Source of the DNA: Cryobacterium algoritolerans
Lineage (GTDB): Bacteria > Actinomycetota > Actinomycetes > Actinomycetales > Microbacteriaceae
Assembly: GCF_004402785.1 (NCBI RefSeq)
Contig: NZ_SOFP01000011.1
Coordinates: 1 to 64,000 of the forward strand
Length of the DNA stretch: 64,000 nucleotides
Direction: 5' to 3'
The notes under the pieces were generated by a model. It made no database searches and was not told the origin of the DNA. It saw only the letters and a program-made list of their open reading frames with translations. This document shows positions 1 through 9,979 of this stretch, one piece after another. Each line of letters begins with the position of its first letter. Within the stretch, counting starts at the first letter, position 1. The position numbers and the translations under genes were made by a program.

Positions 1-26
1 ACCGCCGGACTCAACTTAGCAACACC

Positions 27-57
27 AGGAAAGCCACCCCACCGGGGTGGCTTTCCT
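27..57. terminator. Perfect 14-bp hairpin, likely bidirectional terminator
   Basis: Positions 27-40 and 44-57 are exact reverse complements around a 3-nt loop. There is no long T run on either side, which is common for terminators in high-GC actinobacteria. It lies downstream of the minus-strand RDD gene and would also serve a plus-strand gene ending outside the window. The rest of bases 1-144 shows no gene. Confidence 0.7.
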
Positions 58-144
58 GCGTTAACACCCCGGCCGCACCGACCACCACCACCGCTGGTCG
101 ACCCTGCCGAAACCCGGCCGTCCTGGGGTCGTGCGATGCGTGGG

Positions 145-999
145 TTACCGATTCGGGAAACCGTGCGGGAATCTCTCGAGCACGGGCTGCAGGCGCTCCA
201 GGCGATTGCGCTCCAGCATCAGTGCAGTGTACTCGCGGTCGCGGCGCACCGCGGCGACACCGAGCAGGAACACCTCCGATGGCGCTGCCGGGAGGGGCGA
301 TACGAAGGCGGAGGCCTCACCGGCGAGGCCGGCGGCCAGACTCGCCCGCGATTCCGGGGTCAGCCGGGACGCTTGGCGCAGGAACTGCGCGATCCGGCGG
401 GAGAGCTGGTCAGGAAGCCGCACGATATCGACCGTTTCCGCCCATTCCCCGAGCTCGAGCGGAAGGCCGCGCACGGGGGCGTTGTCGGCGGGGACCCGTT
501 CGTGCTGGCTGTACGTGCCGGCCAGCAGGTCGCCCAGCCGCTTGGACCTGCCGTTGAGCAGCGCGGTCATCGCGGCGAGCCCGCCGAAGGTGAAGTACAA
601 CTCCATCACGCCGACCAGGGCGCGGATGAACGCATGGCGCAGCTGGATCGCTCCACCGTCGTCGCGCACGATCCGGGCGCCGATCGCGAGTTTGCCGAGG
701 CTACGGCCCCCGCTGAGCGTCTCCACTGTCATCGGAACGACCAGGATCGAGAAGACAAGCCCAAAGATGCCGAGTGCCCTGGTGAGCGCCGTGTCGATCG
801 AATCGCCGACCAACCAGGTGACCAGAAGGGCCATCGCGACGAACAAGAGGAGATAGGCGAGCCAGTCGATGATCGTGCCCGCGGCCCGCAGAATCACACT
901 GGCGGGGCGCACATCGAGCATGACGGCTTCGCCGGTGACGAGTTCGAACTCGTTCAGAGGGTACTCGCCGTGATCGGCCACATTCCCGTGCTCCGCCAT
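145..999 (-). CDS. RDD family membrane protein
   Basis: A 284-residue protein of the RDD family, matching by position the mycobacterial Rv3695-type gene beside the MoxR/DUF58 cluster. After a hydrophilic N-terminus with a VMLDVRPAS segment come hydrophobic segments around residues 37-62 and 75-92. A conserved stretch SGGRSLGKLAIGARIVRDDG follows, then another hydrophobic region near 128-148. The C-terminal 130 residues are soluble and arginine-rich. RDD proteins sit in the inner membrane; some are linked to transport, but the substrate here cannot be inferred. The ATG start lies only 17 bp from the ATG of the divergent SpoIIM gene, so the two probably share a promoter region. No Shine-Dalgarno is seen. 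Family assignment is confident; function is unknown. Confidence 0.88.
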   Translation of the reverse strand: MAEHGNVADHGEYPLNEFELVTGEAVMLDVRPASVILRAAGTIIDWLAYLLLFVAMALLVTWLVGDSIDTALTRALGIFGLVFSILVVPMTVETLSGGRSLGKLAIGARIVRDDGGAIQLRHAFIRALVGVMELYFTFGGLAAMTALLNGRSKRLGDLLAGTYSQHERVPADNAPVRGLPLELGEWAETVDIVRLPDQLSRRIAQFLRQASRLTPESRASLAAGLAGEASAFVSPLPAAPSEVFLLGVAAVRRDREYTALMLERNRLERLQPVLERFPHGFPNR

Positions 1000-1016
1000 G
1001 TCTACTATTAGAGCAG
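1000..1016. promoter_or_regulatory. 17-bp divergent start-to-start gap with -10-like hexamers on both strands
   Basis: Only 17 bp separate the ATG codons of the RDD and SpoIIM genes. On the plus strand TACTAT (1003-1008) ends 8 nt before the SpoIIM ATG. On the minus strand TCTAAT (1012-1007) ends 7 nt before the RDD ATG. Both would give leaderless messages, with any -35 contacts inside the opposite gene. Inference from spacing only. Confidence 0.4.
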
Positions 1017-2012
1017 ATGGACCTCGACGCGTATTCAGCGGCGCACCGCGCCGAATGGGACCGGCTGGCCGAGCTCGGCTCCCAGCGGCGGCTGTCCGGC
1101 GCGCAATCCGATGAGCTGATTGAACGCTACCAGGCGGGCGCCACCGAGCTCTCCTTCATCAAGACCACGGCCGGGTCCACCCTGCCGGGCGACTGCCTAT
1201 CGGTGGCGCTGTCTCGTGCCCGTTTGCGGTTCACGGGTGCGAGCGCGAATGTGCTGTCCCAGTTGCCTCGATTCTTCGTGCTCCAGCTGCCGGCGGCCCT
1301 GTACCGCCTGCGGTGGCTCACCCTCGCGGTCGCGGTCGTCACTGCTGTCGTCGCGGGTCTCTACGCCGTGTGGGCGACGGGGAACCCGCAGGTCCTTGCG
1401 AACTTCGGCTCGGACGCGCAGCTGCAAAAGCTGGCGAACGAGGACTTCGTCAACTACTACTCCGAGAACCCGGCCGCGTCGTTCGCCGGGCAGGTCTGGA
1501 CCAACAACGCCTGGATCGCCGCGCAGTGCATCGCGTTCGGGATTCTCGGGGTCTACGTGCCCTATATAGTCCTGCAGAACGCGCAGAACATCGGCGTTGC
1601 CGCGGGCGTCATGTTCGCCTACGGCAAGGGCGACGTGTTTCTCCTCTACATCGCCCCGCACGGCATGCTGGAACTGACCGCCATCTTCGTGGCCGCGGCC
1701 GGTGGGCTCCGGATCTTCTGGGCCTGGATTGCGCCGGGCGGGCGCACCCGCGCGCAGGCGCTGGCCGAAGACGCCCGCGCCCTGTCGACGGTCGCCGTCG
1801 GGCTCGTGCTGGTGCTCTTCGTCTCGGGCGTCATCGAGGGGTTCGTCACCCCGGCTCCCTGGCCGTGGCCGGTGAAAATCGGCATCGGGGCCGTCGCGCT
1901 CCTCGGCTTCCTCACCTACATGCTCGTTCTCGGCCGCCGGGCCACCCGAGCAGGTGAGACGGGCGACCTGGTCGAGTTCGAAGCGGGAGCCACACGCATC
2001 TACGCGGCCTGA
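1017..2012 (+). CDS. Stage II sporulation protein M-like membrane protein (SpoIIM family)
   Basis: A 331-residue integral membrane protein matching the SpoIIM/DUF95 family, the Rv3694c type that accompanies MoxR-DUF58 clusters in actinobacteria. The N-terminal 75 residues are soluble (DLDAYSAAHRAEWDRLAEL). Hydrophobic segments follow near residues 100-120, 165-195, 205-235, 255-275 and 285-305. A conserved motif IAPHGMLELTAIFVAAAGG near residues 212-230 is typical of the family. These organisms need not sporulate; the family name comes from Bacillus engulfment, and the actinobacterial role is unknown. It converges with DUF58 across a 107-bp gap and diverges from RDD. The ATG start is supported by a possible leaderless -10 just upstream. 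Confidence 0.87.
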   Translation: MDLDAYSAAHRAEWDRLAELGSQRRLSGAQSDELIERYQAGATELSFIKTTAGSTLPGDCLSVALSRARLRFTGASANVLSQLPRFFVLQLPAALYRLRWLTLAVAVVTAVVAGLYAVWATGNPQVLANFGSDAQLQKLANEDFVNYYSENPAASFAGQVWTNNAWIAAQCIAFGILGVYVPYIVLQNAQNIGVAAGVMFAYGKGDVFLLYIAPHGMLELTAIFVAAAGGLRIFWAWIAPGGRTRAQALAEDARALSTVAVGLVLVLFVSGVIEGFVTPAPWPWPVKIGIGAVALLGFLTYMLVLGRRATRAGETGDLVEFEAGATRIYAA

Positions 2013-2119
2013 CCGTGCCGGCAGCGACGCCAGGGCGTTGTTCTGTCTGGCCCCAGGATGTTCCTGCGCGGATCGGGTGGCTCCGCCGTGAGCCCGTCAG
2101 GGCAGGGCAGTCCATCGGG

Positions 2120-3427
2120 TCAGAGCAGCCCGGCGGCCTTGAGGGCGATGTAGCGGTCCGCGAGGGCCGGCGGCAGGTCTGCAGGGGCGGCTGTGACGAC
2201 ATCCGCTCCCTGTTGACGGATGGCGGCGGATACCCGGGCAACGTCGAGCATGGCTCGTTCGGCGGCCGCCGCGCGGTAGATCTCTTCCCGGTCGCCGCGC
2301 TGTCGGCTGGCCAGCAGTGTGGTCGGATCGGTGACGGATGCCACCACCACGGTGTGCCGCCGGGTCAACTGAGGAAGCATCGACAGCAGGGCCGTGGAGG
2401 CGCCGGCGGCGTCGATCGAGGTGACCAGCACGACCAGCGCCCGCTGGCTGGTCACGGCGCGCACCTGGCCGGGCACGGCGGACCAGTCCATCTCGATCAG
2501 TTCGGGCTCGATCACCGCCATGGCGTCGACCATTCGCGAGAGGAGTTCCGCGCCCTGTGCCCCCTGCACCCTCCCTCGCGCCCTGCGGTCATAGGCGATG
2601 AAGTCGACATGGTCGCCTGCCCGGGACGCGAGGGCGGCGAGCAGCAGCGAGGCCTCGAACGCGGTGTCGAGTCGCGGCTCGTTGTCAATGCGGGCGGCGG
2701 AGGTGCGCCCGCTGTCGATCAGGATGACAACGCGCCGGTCGCGTTCCGGGCGCCAGGTGCGCACCATGACGTCGCTGTGCCGGGCGGTGGCGCGCCAGTC
2801 GATGGAGCGGACGTCATCACCACGCACGTATTCCCGCAGGGAATCGAACTCCGTACCCTGCCCGCGAACCAGGAGGCTGGTGCGGCCGTCGAGTTCTTTG
2901 AGCCGCGTGATCCGGGATGGCAGGTGCTTTCGGGCGTTGAAGGGGGGCAGCACCCGTACCCGCCCGGGGCAGTCGAGGGTGGCCTGCCTGGCCCACAGGC
3001 CGAGTGGGCCGTTCGATCGCACTGTCACCTGGTTCACTCGGCGTTCTCCGCGGCGGGACGGCGCCAAGCGCAACGAGACAAGGCGTCGTTCTCCCGGCGG
3101 GATGAGAACAGGGGTGCGGTTGTTTCCGGCGCCGGCCGACGGCTGCCAGCCGTCCCGAATGACCGCGCGCAGGCGCCTCGACCCGGTGTTGGTCAGGTAG
3201 AGGTCGCTCGTGACCGTTTCGCCCAGGCGCACTCTGGCCGGCAGGCTGCGCGCGAGCGAGAGGCCTCGCGGCGACCCCGCCAGAGCGAGGTCGAGCATTC
3301 CCGCGCCGAGCACGAGCAGCAGCCACAGGCCGAGTACCAGGCCGGCCGTGCCCGAAGTGCGCCCGAGCGCGACGATCGGCACGACGCCCAGGGCGACGAG
3401 CGCGACGAATCGACCGGTGACGGTCAC
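2120..3427 (-). CDS. DUF58 domain protein, MoxR partner
   Basis: A 435-residue DUF58 protein. Two hydrophobic helices lie at the N-terminus (residues 5-20 and 28-50). A beta-rich region follows, then the DUF58 signature around SIDWRATARHSDVMVRTW and a von Willebrand A-like stretch VVILIDSGRTS whose DxGxS resembles a degenerate metal site. I chose the GTG at 3427 rather than a longer ORF because it lies 1 nt past the moxR stop codon and opens directly into the first membrane helix; the upstream extension is an arginine/serine-rich shadow of moxR. It is the last gene of the operon. DUF58 proteins are generally encoded with MoxR AAA+ ATPases and are thought to be their effectors at the envelope. 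The exact job is not known. Confidence 0.88.
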   Translation of the reverse strand: MTVTGRFVALVALGVVPIVALGRTSGTAGLVLGLWLLLVLGAGMLDLALAGSPRGLSLARSLPARVRLGETVTSDLYLTNTGSRRLRAVIRDGWQPSAGAGNNRTPVLIPPGERRLVSLRLAPSRRGERRVNQVTVRSNGPLGLWARQATLDCPGRVRVLPPFNARKHLPSRITRLKELDGRTSLLVRGQGTEFDSLREYVRGDDVRSIDWRATARHSDVMVRTWRPERDRRVVILIDSGRTSAARIDNEPRLDTAFEASLLLAALASRAGDHVDFIAYDRRARGRVQGAQGAELLSRMVDAMAVIEPELIEMDWSAVPGQVRAVTSQRALVVLVTSIDAAGASTALLSMLPQLTRRHTVVVASVTDPTTLLASRQRGDREEIYRAAAAERAMLDVARVSAAIRQQGADVVTAAPADLPPALADRYIALKAAGLL

Positions 3428-3428
3428 G

Positions 3429-4396
<968 letters not shown>

Positions 4397-4400
<4 letters not shown>

Positions 4401-5671
4401 GGGTCCATTCTTCCGGGTGGCGGTGGCGTGGTCGCGCGAGCCGTGGCCCGCTCGAGATCCTGGATCTGGTCTGAGAGGGCAACGAGATCACGGTCGCTCG
4501 CCGGCACGGCGTCGACGAGCGTCGAACGCACTTCGCCCACGGACCGCCCGGTGGCGGCCGCGACGGCGAGGATCACCTCATCGAGGCCGGCGAGCCTGGA
4601 GAGACCGACCTTCGCGGCCAGACGCTGGAGGGAACCGACCCGCAGGGCGTCGAGGGCGCGCAGACGCGCACTGCCGCGCGCGTACAGCCGGGCCCGGCCC
4701 TCCATGGTTTCACTGGCTCGCACGGTGACGGGGAGGTTCTCGGCGACGAGCGGGCCGAAACGACGTCCGCGCCAGACCGCGGCCGCCAGGGCGACGAGGA
4801 CGAGCAGGACGAGCGTCGGGGTGACCCAGCCCGGCGTCAGCTCGCCGAGCGACGGGGGCCCGGTACGGGCGACGTCCGCGAGCGTCGGCAGGTACCAGAT
4901 CAGGTGGCTGCCGGCCCCCAGCAGATTGAGGGCGAGCGCGGCGTTCCCGTTGCGGGCGATCGTGTCGTTGCTGAACACGGCGGTGTCGGCCACGAGTGTG
5001 ATGGTGCTGTCCGCCTCGACTCGCTCGACCACGGCGAAGGCGTCCTGTCCGGTCGGGAAGCATCCGGTCAGCCCGAGGGCGTCCGCTGCGATTGTGAGGG
5101 TCTTTCCGCCGGGTGCGAGACGGCCGGCCTTCACCGCTGCCGGGATGTCGCAGCCCGCCGCACGGGAACCTGAGGCGGCCACGCCGCCGAAACCCACACC
5201 GGGGGCGAGCGCCTGCAGGGTGTCGAAGTCCGGGTCCGCGACGACGATACGGGAAGCCAGCCCCGCCATCGCCCGGACCTGGTCCCGGGTCAGGTAGCCG
5301 TCGGCATCGAAGTAGAACAGCGTCGGGTCCGCCGAGGTGGATGCGGCGGCCGTCGCCTTCTCAAGGGTGTCGACCGCGGTCACGGTGACCCCCTGGCTCC
5401 TGAGCACCTCGACGAGGGCCATGGCGCCGGCCCGGGCGGCGTTGTCCGCGGCCAGGGGTGGTCCGCCGGACTGGCTGCCGCCGGCGAGCGCCGTGGCGAT
5501 GATGGCCACCAACAGGGCACCGGCGCCGGCGGCAACCCAGAACCCGGAGCGGCGCAGGGCCGCGCGCAGGGTCGGAGTAGAGGAGACCGCGTCCGGCACG
5601 ACCGGCGCGGTGGTCGGACCCGGTGTCGGTCCCTGGGTAGGCCCGGTCGTCTTCTCCGGCGCCGGGGTCAC
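4397..5671 (-). CDS. DUF4350 domain-containing membrane protein
   Basis: A 424-residue protein of the type next to MoxR in actinobacteria (Rv3691-like). The first 40 residues are Pro/Thr-rich and cytoplasmic. A transmembrane helix lies near residues 45-66 (FWVAAGAGALLVAIIATALA). The extracytoplasmic DUF4350 domain, which resembles a glutamine-amidotransferase fold, follows and includes LFYFDADGYLTRDQVRAM. A second helix sits near residues 285-305, followed by a cytoplasmic helical tail. Both ends overlap neighbours by ATGA (DUF4129 upstream, moxR downstream). Its role in the MoxR system is not established; a membrane-anchored ligand or substrate sensor is possible. Confidence 0.83.
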
Positions 5672-6348
5672 GGCCGGACCAGTGGGACAGGGTCTTCCCG
5701 TCGCACGGGGGCGGCCCCGCGGAGGTCACTTTCGAGGGCGGCCAGGGCGAGGAAGCCTTCCTCGGTGCCCACCTGCCCGAGATAGCGGAGGCCGTCGAAA
5801 ACGTCGGCGGCGGTGGCCAGGCGCACTCTGTCCCCGGGAAAGGCCTCGGCGGCACGTTCGGCGACGGCATGCGCGGTGGTGCCCGGAGTGGTCATCAGGA
5901 TGGTGCGTTCGAACAGGCCGCGGGCCAGCGCCCGGAACATCTCCTCCCCGGCCAGGTTCCACTCTCGGTGCGAGGCGGCCGCGAGGGCGGCCGTGCGCAG
6001 GTCGGCGGCCGTGCGGCGGTCGTTGACCCCGAAGAGTTCGGTGGCCAGGCTGCTGCGCCGGTTCAGCCGGGGCAGGCCGAAGATGAGGAAGAGCGCCGCG
6101 AGCACCGCGGCGATGATGATGGTCACGATCAACGGCACCCAGCCGGCGAGGCCCGCGCCGGATGGCGCGACCAGGGACCCGAACCAGTCAAGGATCGCCT
6201 GGGAAAGCCGGTCGAACCAGGTCGGCCGGGCCGCCTGGTACGGGGCCTTCGCCAGTTCTTCGCGGAGCCAAAGGCGTGCTTCAGGCGCGTCGGGGTCGAC
6301 CGGGATACCGGCCAGCACCTTCGTTCCGATCCCCAGGCCGCCGATCAT
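5668..6348 (-). CDS. DUF4129 domain-containing protein
   Basis: A 226-residue protein. It has a short N-terminus (IPVDPDAPEARLWLREEL), a single strong membrane helix near residues 65-88 (WVPLIVTIIIAAVLAALFLI) and a cytoplasmic helical DUF4129 domain with WNLAGEEMFRALARGLFERT and PGTTAHAVAERAAEAFPGD. The DUF4129 module also occurs at the C-terminus of transglutaminase-like proteins in MoxR clusters. Here it stands alone, as in mycobacterial Rv3690. The start at 6348 is fixed by a 4-nt ATGA overlap with the upstream gene's stop; the longer in-frame extension is a proline/arginine-rich shadow. Its TGA overlaps the DUF4350 ATG. Confidence 0.85.
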   Translation of the reverse strand: MIGGLGIGTKVLAGIPVDPDAPEARLWLREELAKAPYQAARPTWFDRLSQAILDWFGSLVAPSGAGLAGWVPLIVTIIIAAVLAALFLIFGLPRLNRRSSLATELFGVNDRRTAADLRTAALAAASHREWNLAGEEMFRALARGLFERTILMTTPGTTAHAVAERAAEAFPGDRVRLATAADVFDGLRYLGQVGTEEGFLALAALESDLRGAAPVRREDPVPLVRP

Positions 6349-7502
6349 GCCCCTGGGGTCTCCGTGCCGGCGGCGCCCACCAGGTACGGGTCCGTGGCGC
6401 CACTGCCCCGCGCGGACTCGACGAACCTGGCGAGTTCCAGGTCGAGGCCTTCCTTGCGCATCCGCAGGTCGATGTAGATCAACGCGACGGTCGCGGACTG
6501 GATGACGGTCGCCACCGCGCCGAGCACCAGGCTGACGAACAGCACCAGCACGTAGAGGATGACCGAGGGAAGGTAGGCATCGAAGCTGGCGTTGGGATCG
6601 ACGAGCGAGGTGGCAACCGAGAACAGGATCGACACCGGGGTGACAACGACCTGGCTGACGACGTTGATGATCACGGCTACGAGCAACTGCACCCCGAGGG
6701 TGCGCCAGAAGTAACCGTTGGTCAACGACCACGACCGCCGCACCGATCGGCGGATGCCGAGCCGCTCCAGCACGATCAGGCACGGCACAAGGGACAGCCT
6801 GGTGCCCAGCCAGGCGCTGCCCGCGATGAACAGCAGGACGCCGAGGAAGCCGAGGATGATTCCGAGGTACACCCCTACCCCGCCGAGCGTGACGAACAGC
6901 ACGACGGACCCGGCGACGAGGCTGAGGGCAAGCAGGGCGATGGAGCCGAGCAGGACGGTCCACACCAACAGCGGCCAGAGGCGGCGGCCGACCAGGCGCC
7001 AGAGCTGGACGAGTCGGAGTTTCTCGCCGAGGGTGGCCCGGGCGACTTCCAGGACGATGACGCCCTGCAGGAGGGCGCCGGCGACAAGCGAGAGCGCAAT
7101 CGGGATCAGCGCGGACAGGGCGATGCTGACCCATGCCCCGGCCTGCACGGCGTCGCGATCGGCGAGCGGCGCGCTGTCCACCCGGCTGAGAGCGAAAAAC
7201 GTCACCGAGCCGACCACGACGAGGGTGGCCAGAGTGACCACGGCCTGGATGAGCAGGGCGCTGCCGAAGGTGGCCTTCGGGTTTCGGCGGAGCACCTGGT
7301 ACGGGGCCCAGAGCAGGGTACCGAAGCCGAGTGGGCGCAGGGGAATCAGCCCGGGGCGTGGCGGCGGAGTCCAGCCGGAAGGAACGCTCCAGCCGAGCCG
7401 GCGGTCATCGCCTCGCGGCGCGAGCGGTGGGACCTGTTCGCCGTAGCGCGGTCGATTCTGCCCGTCATCCGTCGGGGACTGCCAGTTTTGCGGGTCCGTC
7501 AC
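6345..7502 (-). CDS. Multi-pass membrane protein, glycerophosphoryl diester phosphodiesterase membrane-domain type
   Basis: A 385-residue polytopic protein and first gene of the MoxR-DUF58 operon. A Pro/Gly-rich N-terminal 50 residues (SGWTPPPRPGLIPLRPLGFG) leads into the typical YQVLRRNPKATFG start of the domain. About six hydrophobic segments follow, with the family-like arginine pair region ERLGIRRSVRRSWSLTNGYFW near residues 255-275. The C-terminus is cytoplasmic. Despite the family name no catalytic phosphodiesterase domain is present. The TGA overlaps the DUF4129 ATG. It starts 135 bp from mtrA on the opposite strand, so the two operons share an upstream region. The domain call is confident; what it moves or binds is unknown. 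Confidence 0.8.
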   Translation of the reverse strand: MTDPQNWQSPTDDGQNRPRYGEQVPPLAPRGDDRRLGWSVPSGWTPPPRPGLIPLRPLGFGTLLWAPYQVLRRNPKATFGSALLIQAVVTLATLVVVGSVTFFALSRVDSAPLADRDAVQAGAWVSIALSALIPIALSLVAGALLQGVIVLEVARATLGEKLRLVQLWRLVGRRLWPLLVWTVLLGSIALLALSLVAGSVVLFVTLGGVGVYLGIILGFLGVLLFIAGSAWLGTRLSLVPCLIVLERLGIRRSVRRSWSLTNGYFWRTLGVQLLVAVIINVVSQVVVTPVSILFSVATSLVDPNASFDAYLPSVILYVLVLFVSLVLGAVATVIQSATVALIYIDLRMRKEGLDLELARFVESARGSGATDPYLVGAAGTETPGA

Positions 7503-7614
7503 GACACCAATGCTGGCACACCTCGGCGAGGGAACCGGGACGTTCGGGAATCACACCGCACACTCGACTACTCTTGACCCAAAGATTGCACTACTCACCG
7601 GGGGGAATTCCAGG

Positions 7615-7641
7615 GTGACTGAGCTGAAAACGGACGTATGA
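7615..7641 (+). other. Possible 8-codon leader ORF overlapping mtrA
   Basis: A GTG at 7615 opens MTELKTDV and stops at TGA 7639-7641, which overlaps the mtrA ATG (7638) as ATGA. A run GGGGGGA (7600-7606) ends 8 nt before the GTG, an ideal Shine-Dalgarno distance, whereas mtrA itself has no clear Shine-Dalgarno. This would make mtrA [11 protein letters not shown] depend on the short ORF. Seen only as sequence arrangement; [11 protein letters not shown] is unproven. The rest of 7503-7637 is the divergent promoter region, in which I cannot place a confident -35/-10 pair. Confidence 0.35.
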
Positions 7642-8318
7642 ACGCACGCATTTTGGTCGTCGATGACGACACTGCACTGGCAGAAATGATCGGCATCGTG
7701 TTGCACGGTGAAGGCTTTGAACCATTCTTCTGTGCGGATGGTTCGCTGGCGCTGGAGGCATTCCGCGCGACCAAACCCGATCTCATCCTGCTCGACCTGA
7801 TGCTGCCCGGCCTCGACGGCATCGAGGTGTGCAGCCTCATCCGTGCCGAGTCCGGAACGCCGATCATCATGCTGACGGCGAGAACGGACACCACCGACGT
7901 CGTCAAGGGCCTCGAGTCCGGGGCGGACGACTACATGGTCAAACCGTTCAACCCCAAGGAACTCGTCGCGCGGATCAGGACACGCCTGCGTCCCCTCTCG
8001 AACGACGCCCCAGCCAACCTGCAGATCGGCGACCTCGTCGTGGACGCCGCCGGGCACGAGGTACGGCGCGGCGAACGCCAGATCAACCTCACCCCGCTCG
8101 AGTTCGACCTCCTCCTCGCGCTCGCGTCGAAGCCGCAACAGGTTTTCACCAGGGAGATGCTGCTCGAACAGGTCTGGGGCTACCACTACAAAGCCGACAC
8201 CCGGCTCGTCAATGTGCATGTGCAGCGCCTGCGCGCGAAGGTCGAGGATGATCCGGATAACCCGCGCATCGTCATGACTGTGCGCGGAGTCGGCTACCGG
8301 GCCGGCTCGGCCGGCTAG
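7638..8318 (+). CDS. mtrA: Response regulator MtrA
   Basis: A 226-residue OmpR/PhoB-class regulator. The receiver domain (residues 1-120) has the acidic pocket VVDDD, phosphoacceptor D53 in LILLDLMLPG, the switch residue region MLTARTD and KPFNPKEL. The winged-helix domain (about 130-225) contains LTPLEFDLLLALASKP, the recognition region VWGYHYKADTRLVNVHVQRLRAKVE and the terminal TVRGVGYRAG. Sequence and context (followed by mtrB and lpqB) fit MtrA, the essential actinobacterial regulator of cell-wall hydrolases, osmoprotection and cell division. The ATG overlaps a possible leader ORF. mtrB begins 5 nt after the stop. Confidence 0.96.
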   Translation: MNARILVVDDDTALAEMIGIVLHGEGFEPFFCADGSLALEAFRATKPDLILLDLMLPGLDGIEVCSLIRAESGTPIIMLTARTDTTDVVKGLESGADDYMVKPFNPKELVARIRTRLRPLSNDAPANLQIGDLVVDAAGHEVRRGERQINLTPLEFDLLLALASKPQQVFTREMLLEQVWGYHYKADTRLVNVHVQRLRAKVEDDPDNPRIVMTVRGVGYRAGSAG

Positions 8319-8323
8319 TTCCC

Positions 8324-9979
8324 GTGGCCGTCCGCAGCGGATTCGCTCGCATTGATTGGCGGGATTGGCGGTCCTGGCCGGCCAGGACCGCCCTACTATG
8401 GCGGTCCTCCCTGCAATTTCGCACCGTGACGATTACCGTGGCGTTGTCCGGCTTCGCGATCGCCCTCGTTGGCGTATATGTGTCCGTCAGCGTCGGCAAC
8501 GACCTGTTCCAGTCCAGGCTGGGCCAGGTCGAACTGGACTCGAACCGGGCAACGGCCGCCGCCCAGGGCATCCTGGACGCCTCCGACGCCTCCGACCGGG
8601 TCCAGGTGCAGAGCCTGCTCGGCTCCGCCCGCAGCTCCATCTCGGCAGCGTCGTCGAGTCGGCTCATCGCGGTCTTCCGGGTGCCCGGCCAGGATCCGTC
8701 CACGGCGGCGCCGCAGGACTTCTCCACCTTCGGGGAATCGACGTCCGTCATCTCGGACGAGCTCCGCGGTTCGGTGCAGGGTGAACCGGGAAAGCAGTTC
8801 TGGCAGTCCGTGACACTGGCCACCGACGACGGGGGTGAGGTGCCGGGAATCGTCGTCGGTTCCCAGCTCGCCGTCCCGGTCGCCGGACGCTACGAGCTGT
8901 ACATCGGATACAACCTCGGCGAAGCCGAGGCCACCCTGTTCTTCGTGCAGCGCACGCTCCTGTTCGCCGGCCTCATCCTGATCCTGTTGATCGGAGCGGT
9001 GACCTGGATTGTGGTGCGGTTCGTGGTCACGCCGATCCGGGTCGCCGCTGAGACGAGCCAGCGGCTGGCGTCCGGCGACCTCGGGGTGCGTATCCCGGAG
9101 AAGGGCGCAGACGTCATCGCAACCCTGGCGAAATCGTTCAATGGGATGGCGGACAGCCTGCAGAGTCAGATCCGGGAGCTCGCAGACCTGTCCGAGGTGC
9201 AGCAGCGCTTCGTCTCTGACGTTTCGCACGAGCTGCGCACGCCGCTCACCACCATCCGGCTGGCCGGGGACCTGCTCTACGACCAGCGTGCAACGTTCCC
9301 GCCCGCGACAGGGCGCACCGCCGAGCTGCTCCACACCCAGGTCGAACGCTTCGAGCTGCTGCTCGGCGACCTCCTCGAGATCAGCAAGTACGACGCAGGG
9401 TCCGTAGACCTGGAAACGGAACCGACGAACCTGGTCCACCTGGCCGAGGATGCGATCGACGGGCTGCGGTCCCTGGGGGAGTCGAAGGGTTCGCCGCTGA
9501 CGCTCGTGGCGCCCGGCGGTCACCTGGACGCGGAAGTCGACCCGCGTCGCATCCGCCGGATCATGCATAACCTGATCGGGAACGCCATCGAGCATGGGGA
9601 GGGCAAACCCATTGTCGTCTCGGTCGACAGCAACTCGACGGCCGTCGCCCTGTCGGTCAGGGACTACGGCCTGGGCATGAGCCAGGCCGACATCAGCCAC
9701 GTCTTCGACCGGTTCTGGCGGGCCGACCCCTCCCGCAAGCGCACCATCGGCGGCACCGGCCTCGGCCTCTCGATTGCGCTCGAGGATGCCGCGGTGCACG
9801 GCGGCTGGCTGCAGGTCTGGTCGAGCCCCGGCAGGGGCTCCTGCTTCCGGCTGACCCTGCCGCGCACCGCGCGCGGCACCTTGACCGCCTCGCCGAGCCC
9901 ACTGCCGCCCGACGACGCCGGGATCGACGCACCGGGCACCGCCGCCGCCCGCGTCGTGACGGGAGGGCACCATGCGTAG
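8324..9979 (+). CDS. mtrB: Sensor histidine kinase MtrB
   Basis: A 551-residue membrane kinase paired with MtrA. Transmembrane helices lie near residues 28-50 and 205-230 and flank an extracytoplasmic sensor of about 155 residues. A HAMP linker follows (VVTPIRVAAETSQRLASGDLG). The DHp domain carries FVSDVSHELRTPLTT with phosphoacceptor H302. The catalytic ATPase domain has N-box NLIGNAIEHGEG, G1 DYGLGM, F-box and G2 GGTGLGLSIA. The C-terminal 40 residues are Pro/Ala-rich. The start is a GTG without a visible Shine-Dalgarno, 5 nt after mtrA. Its end overlaps lpqB by 8 nt, consistent with one transcript. Confidence 0.95.
   Translation: MAVRSGFARIDWRDWRSWPARTALLWRSSLQFRTVTITVALSGFAIALVGVYVSVSVGNDLFQSRLGQVELDSNRATAAAQGILDASDASDRVQVQSLLGSARSSISAASSSRLIAVFRVPGQDPSTAAPQDFSTFGESTSVISDELRGSVQGEPGKQFWQSVTLATDDGGEVPGIVVGSQLAVPVAGRYELYIGYNLGEAEATLFFVQRTLLFAGLILILLIGAVTWIVVRFVVTPIRVAAETSQRLASGDLGVRIPEKGADVIATLAKSFNGMADSLQSQIRELADLSEVQQRFVSDVSHELRTPLTTIRLAGDLLYDQRATFPPATGRTAELLHTQVERFELLLGDLLEISKYDAGSVDLETEPTNLVHLAEDAIDGLRSLGESKGSPLTLVAPGGHLDAEVDPRRIRRIMHNLIGNAIEHGEGKPIVVSVDSNSTAVALSVRDYGLGMSQADISHVFDRFWRADPSRKRTIGGTGLGLSIALEDAAVHGGWLQVWSSPGRGSCFRLTLPRTARGTLTASPSPLPPDDAGIDAPGTAAARVVTGGHHA

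Noticed and set aside
1..26. Possible tRNA 3' end before the first hairpin (ACACCA)
   Set aside because: There is no T-arm consensus (TTCGA/TTCRA) or acceptor complement in the visible bases, so a tRNA cannot be supported.
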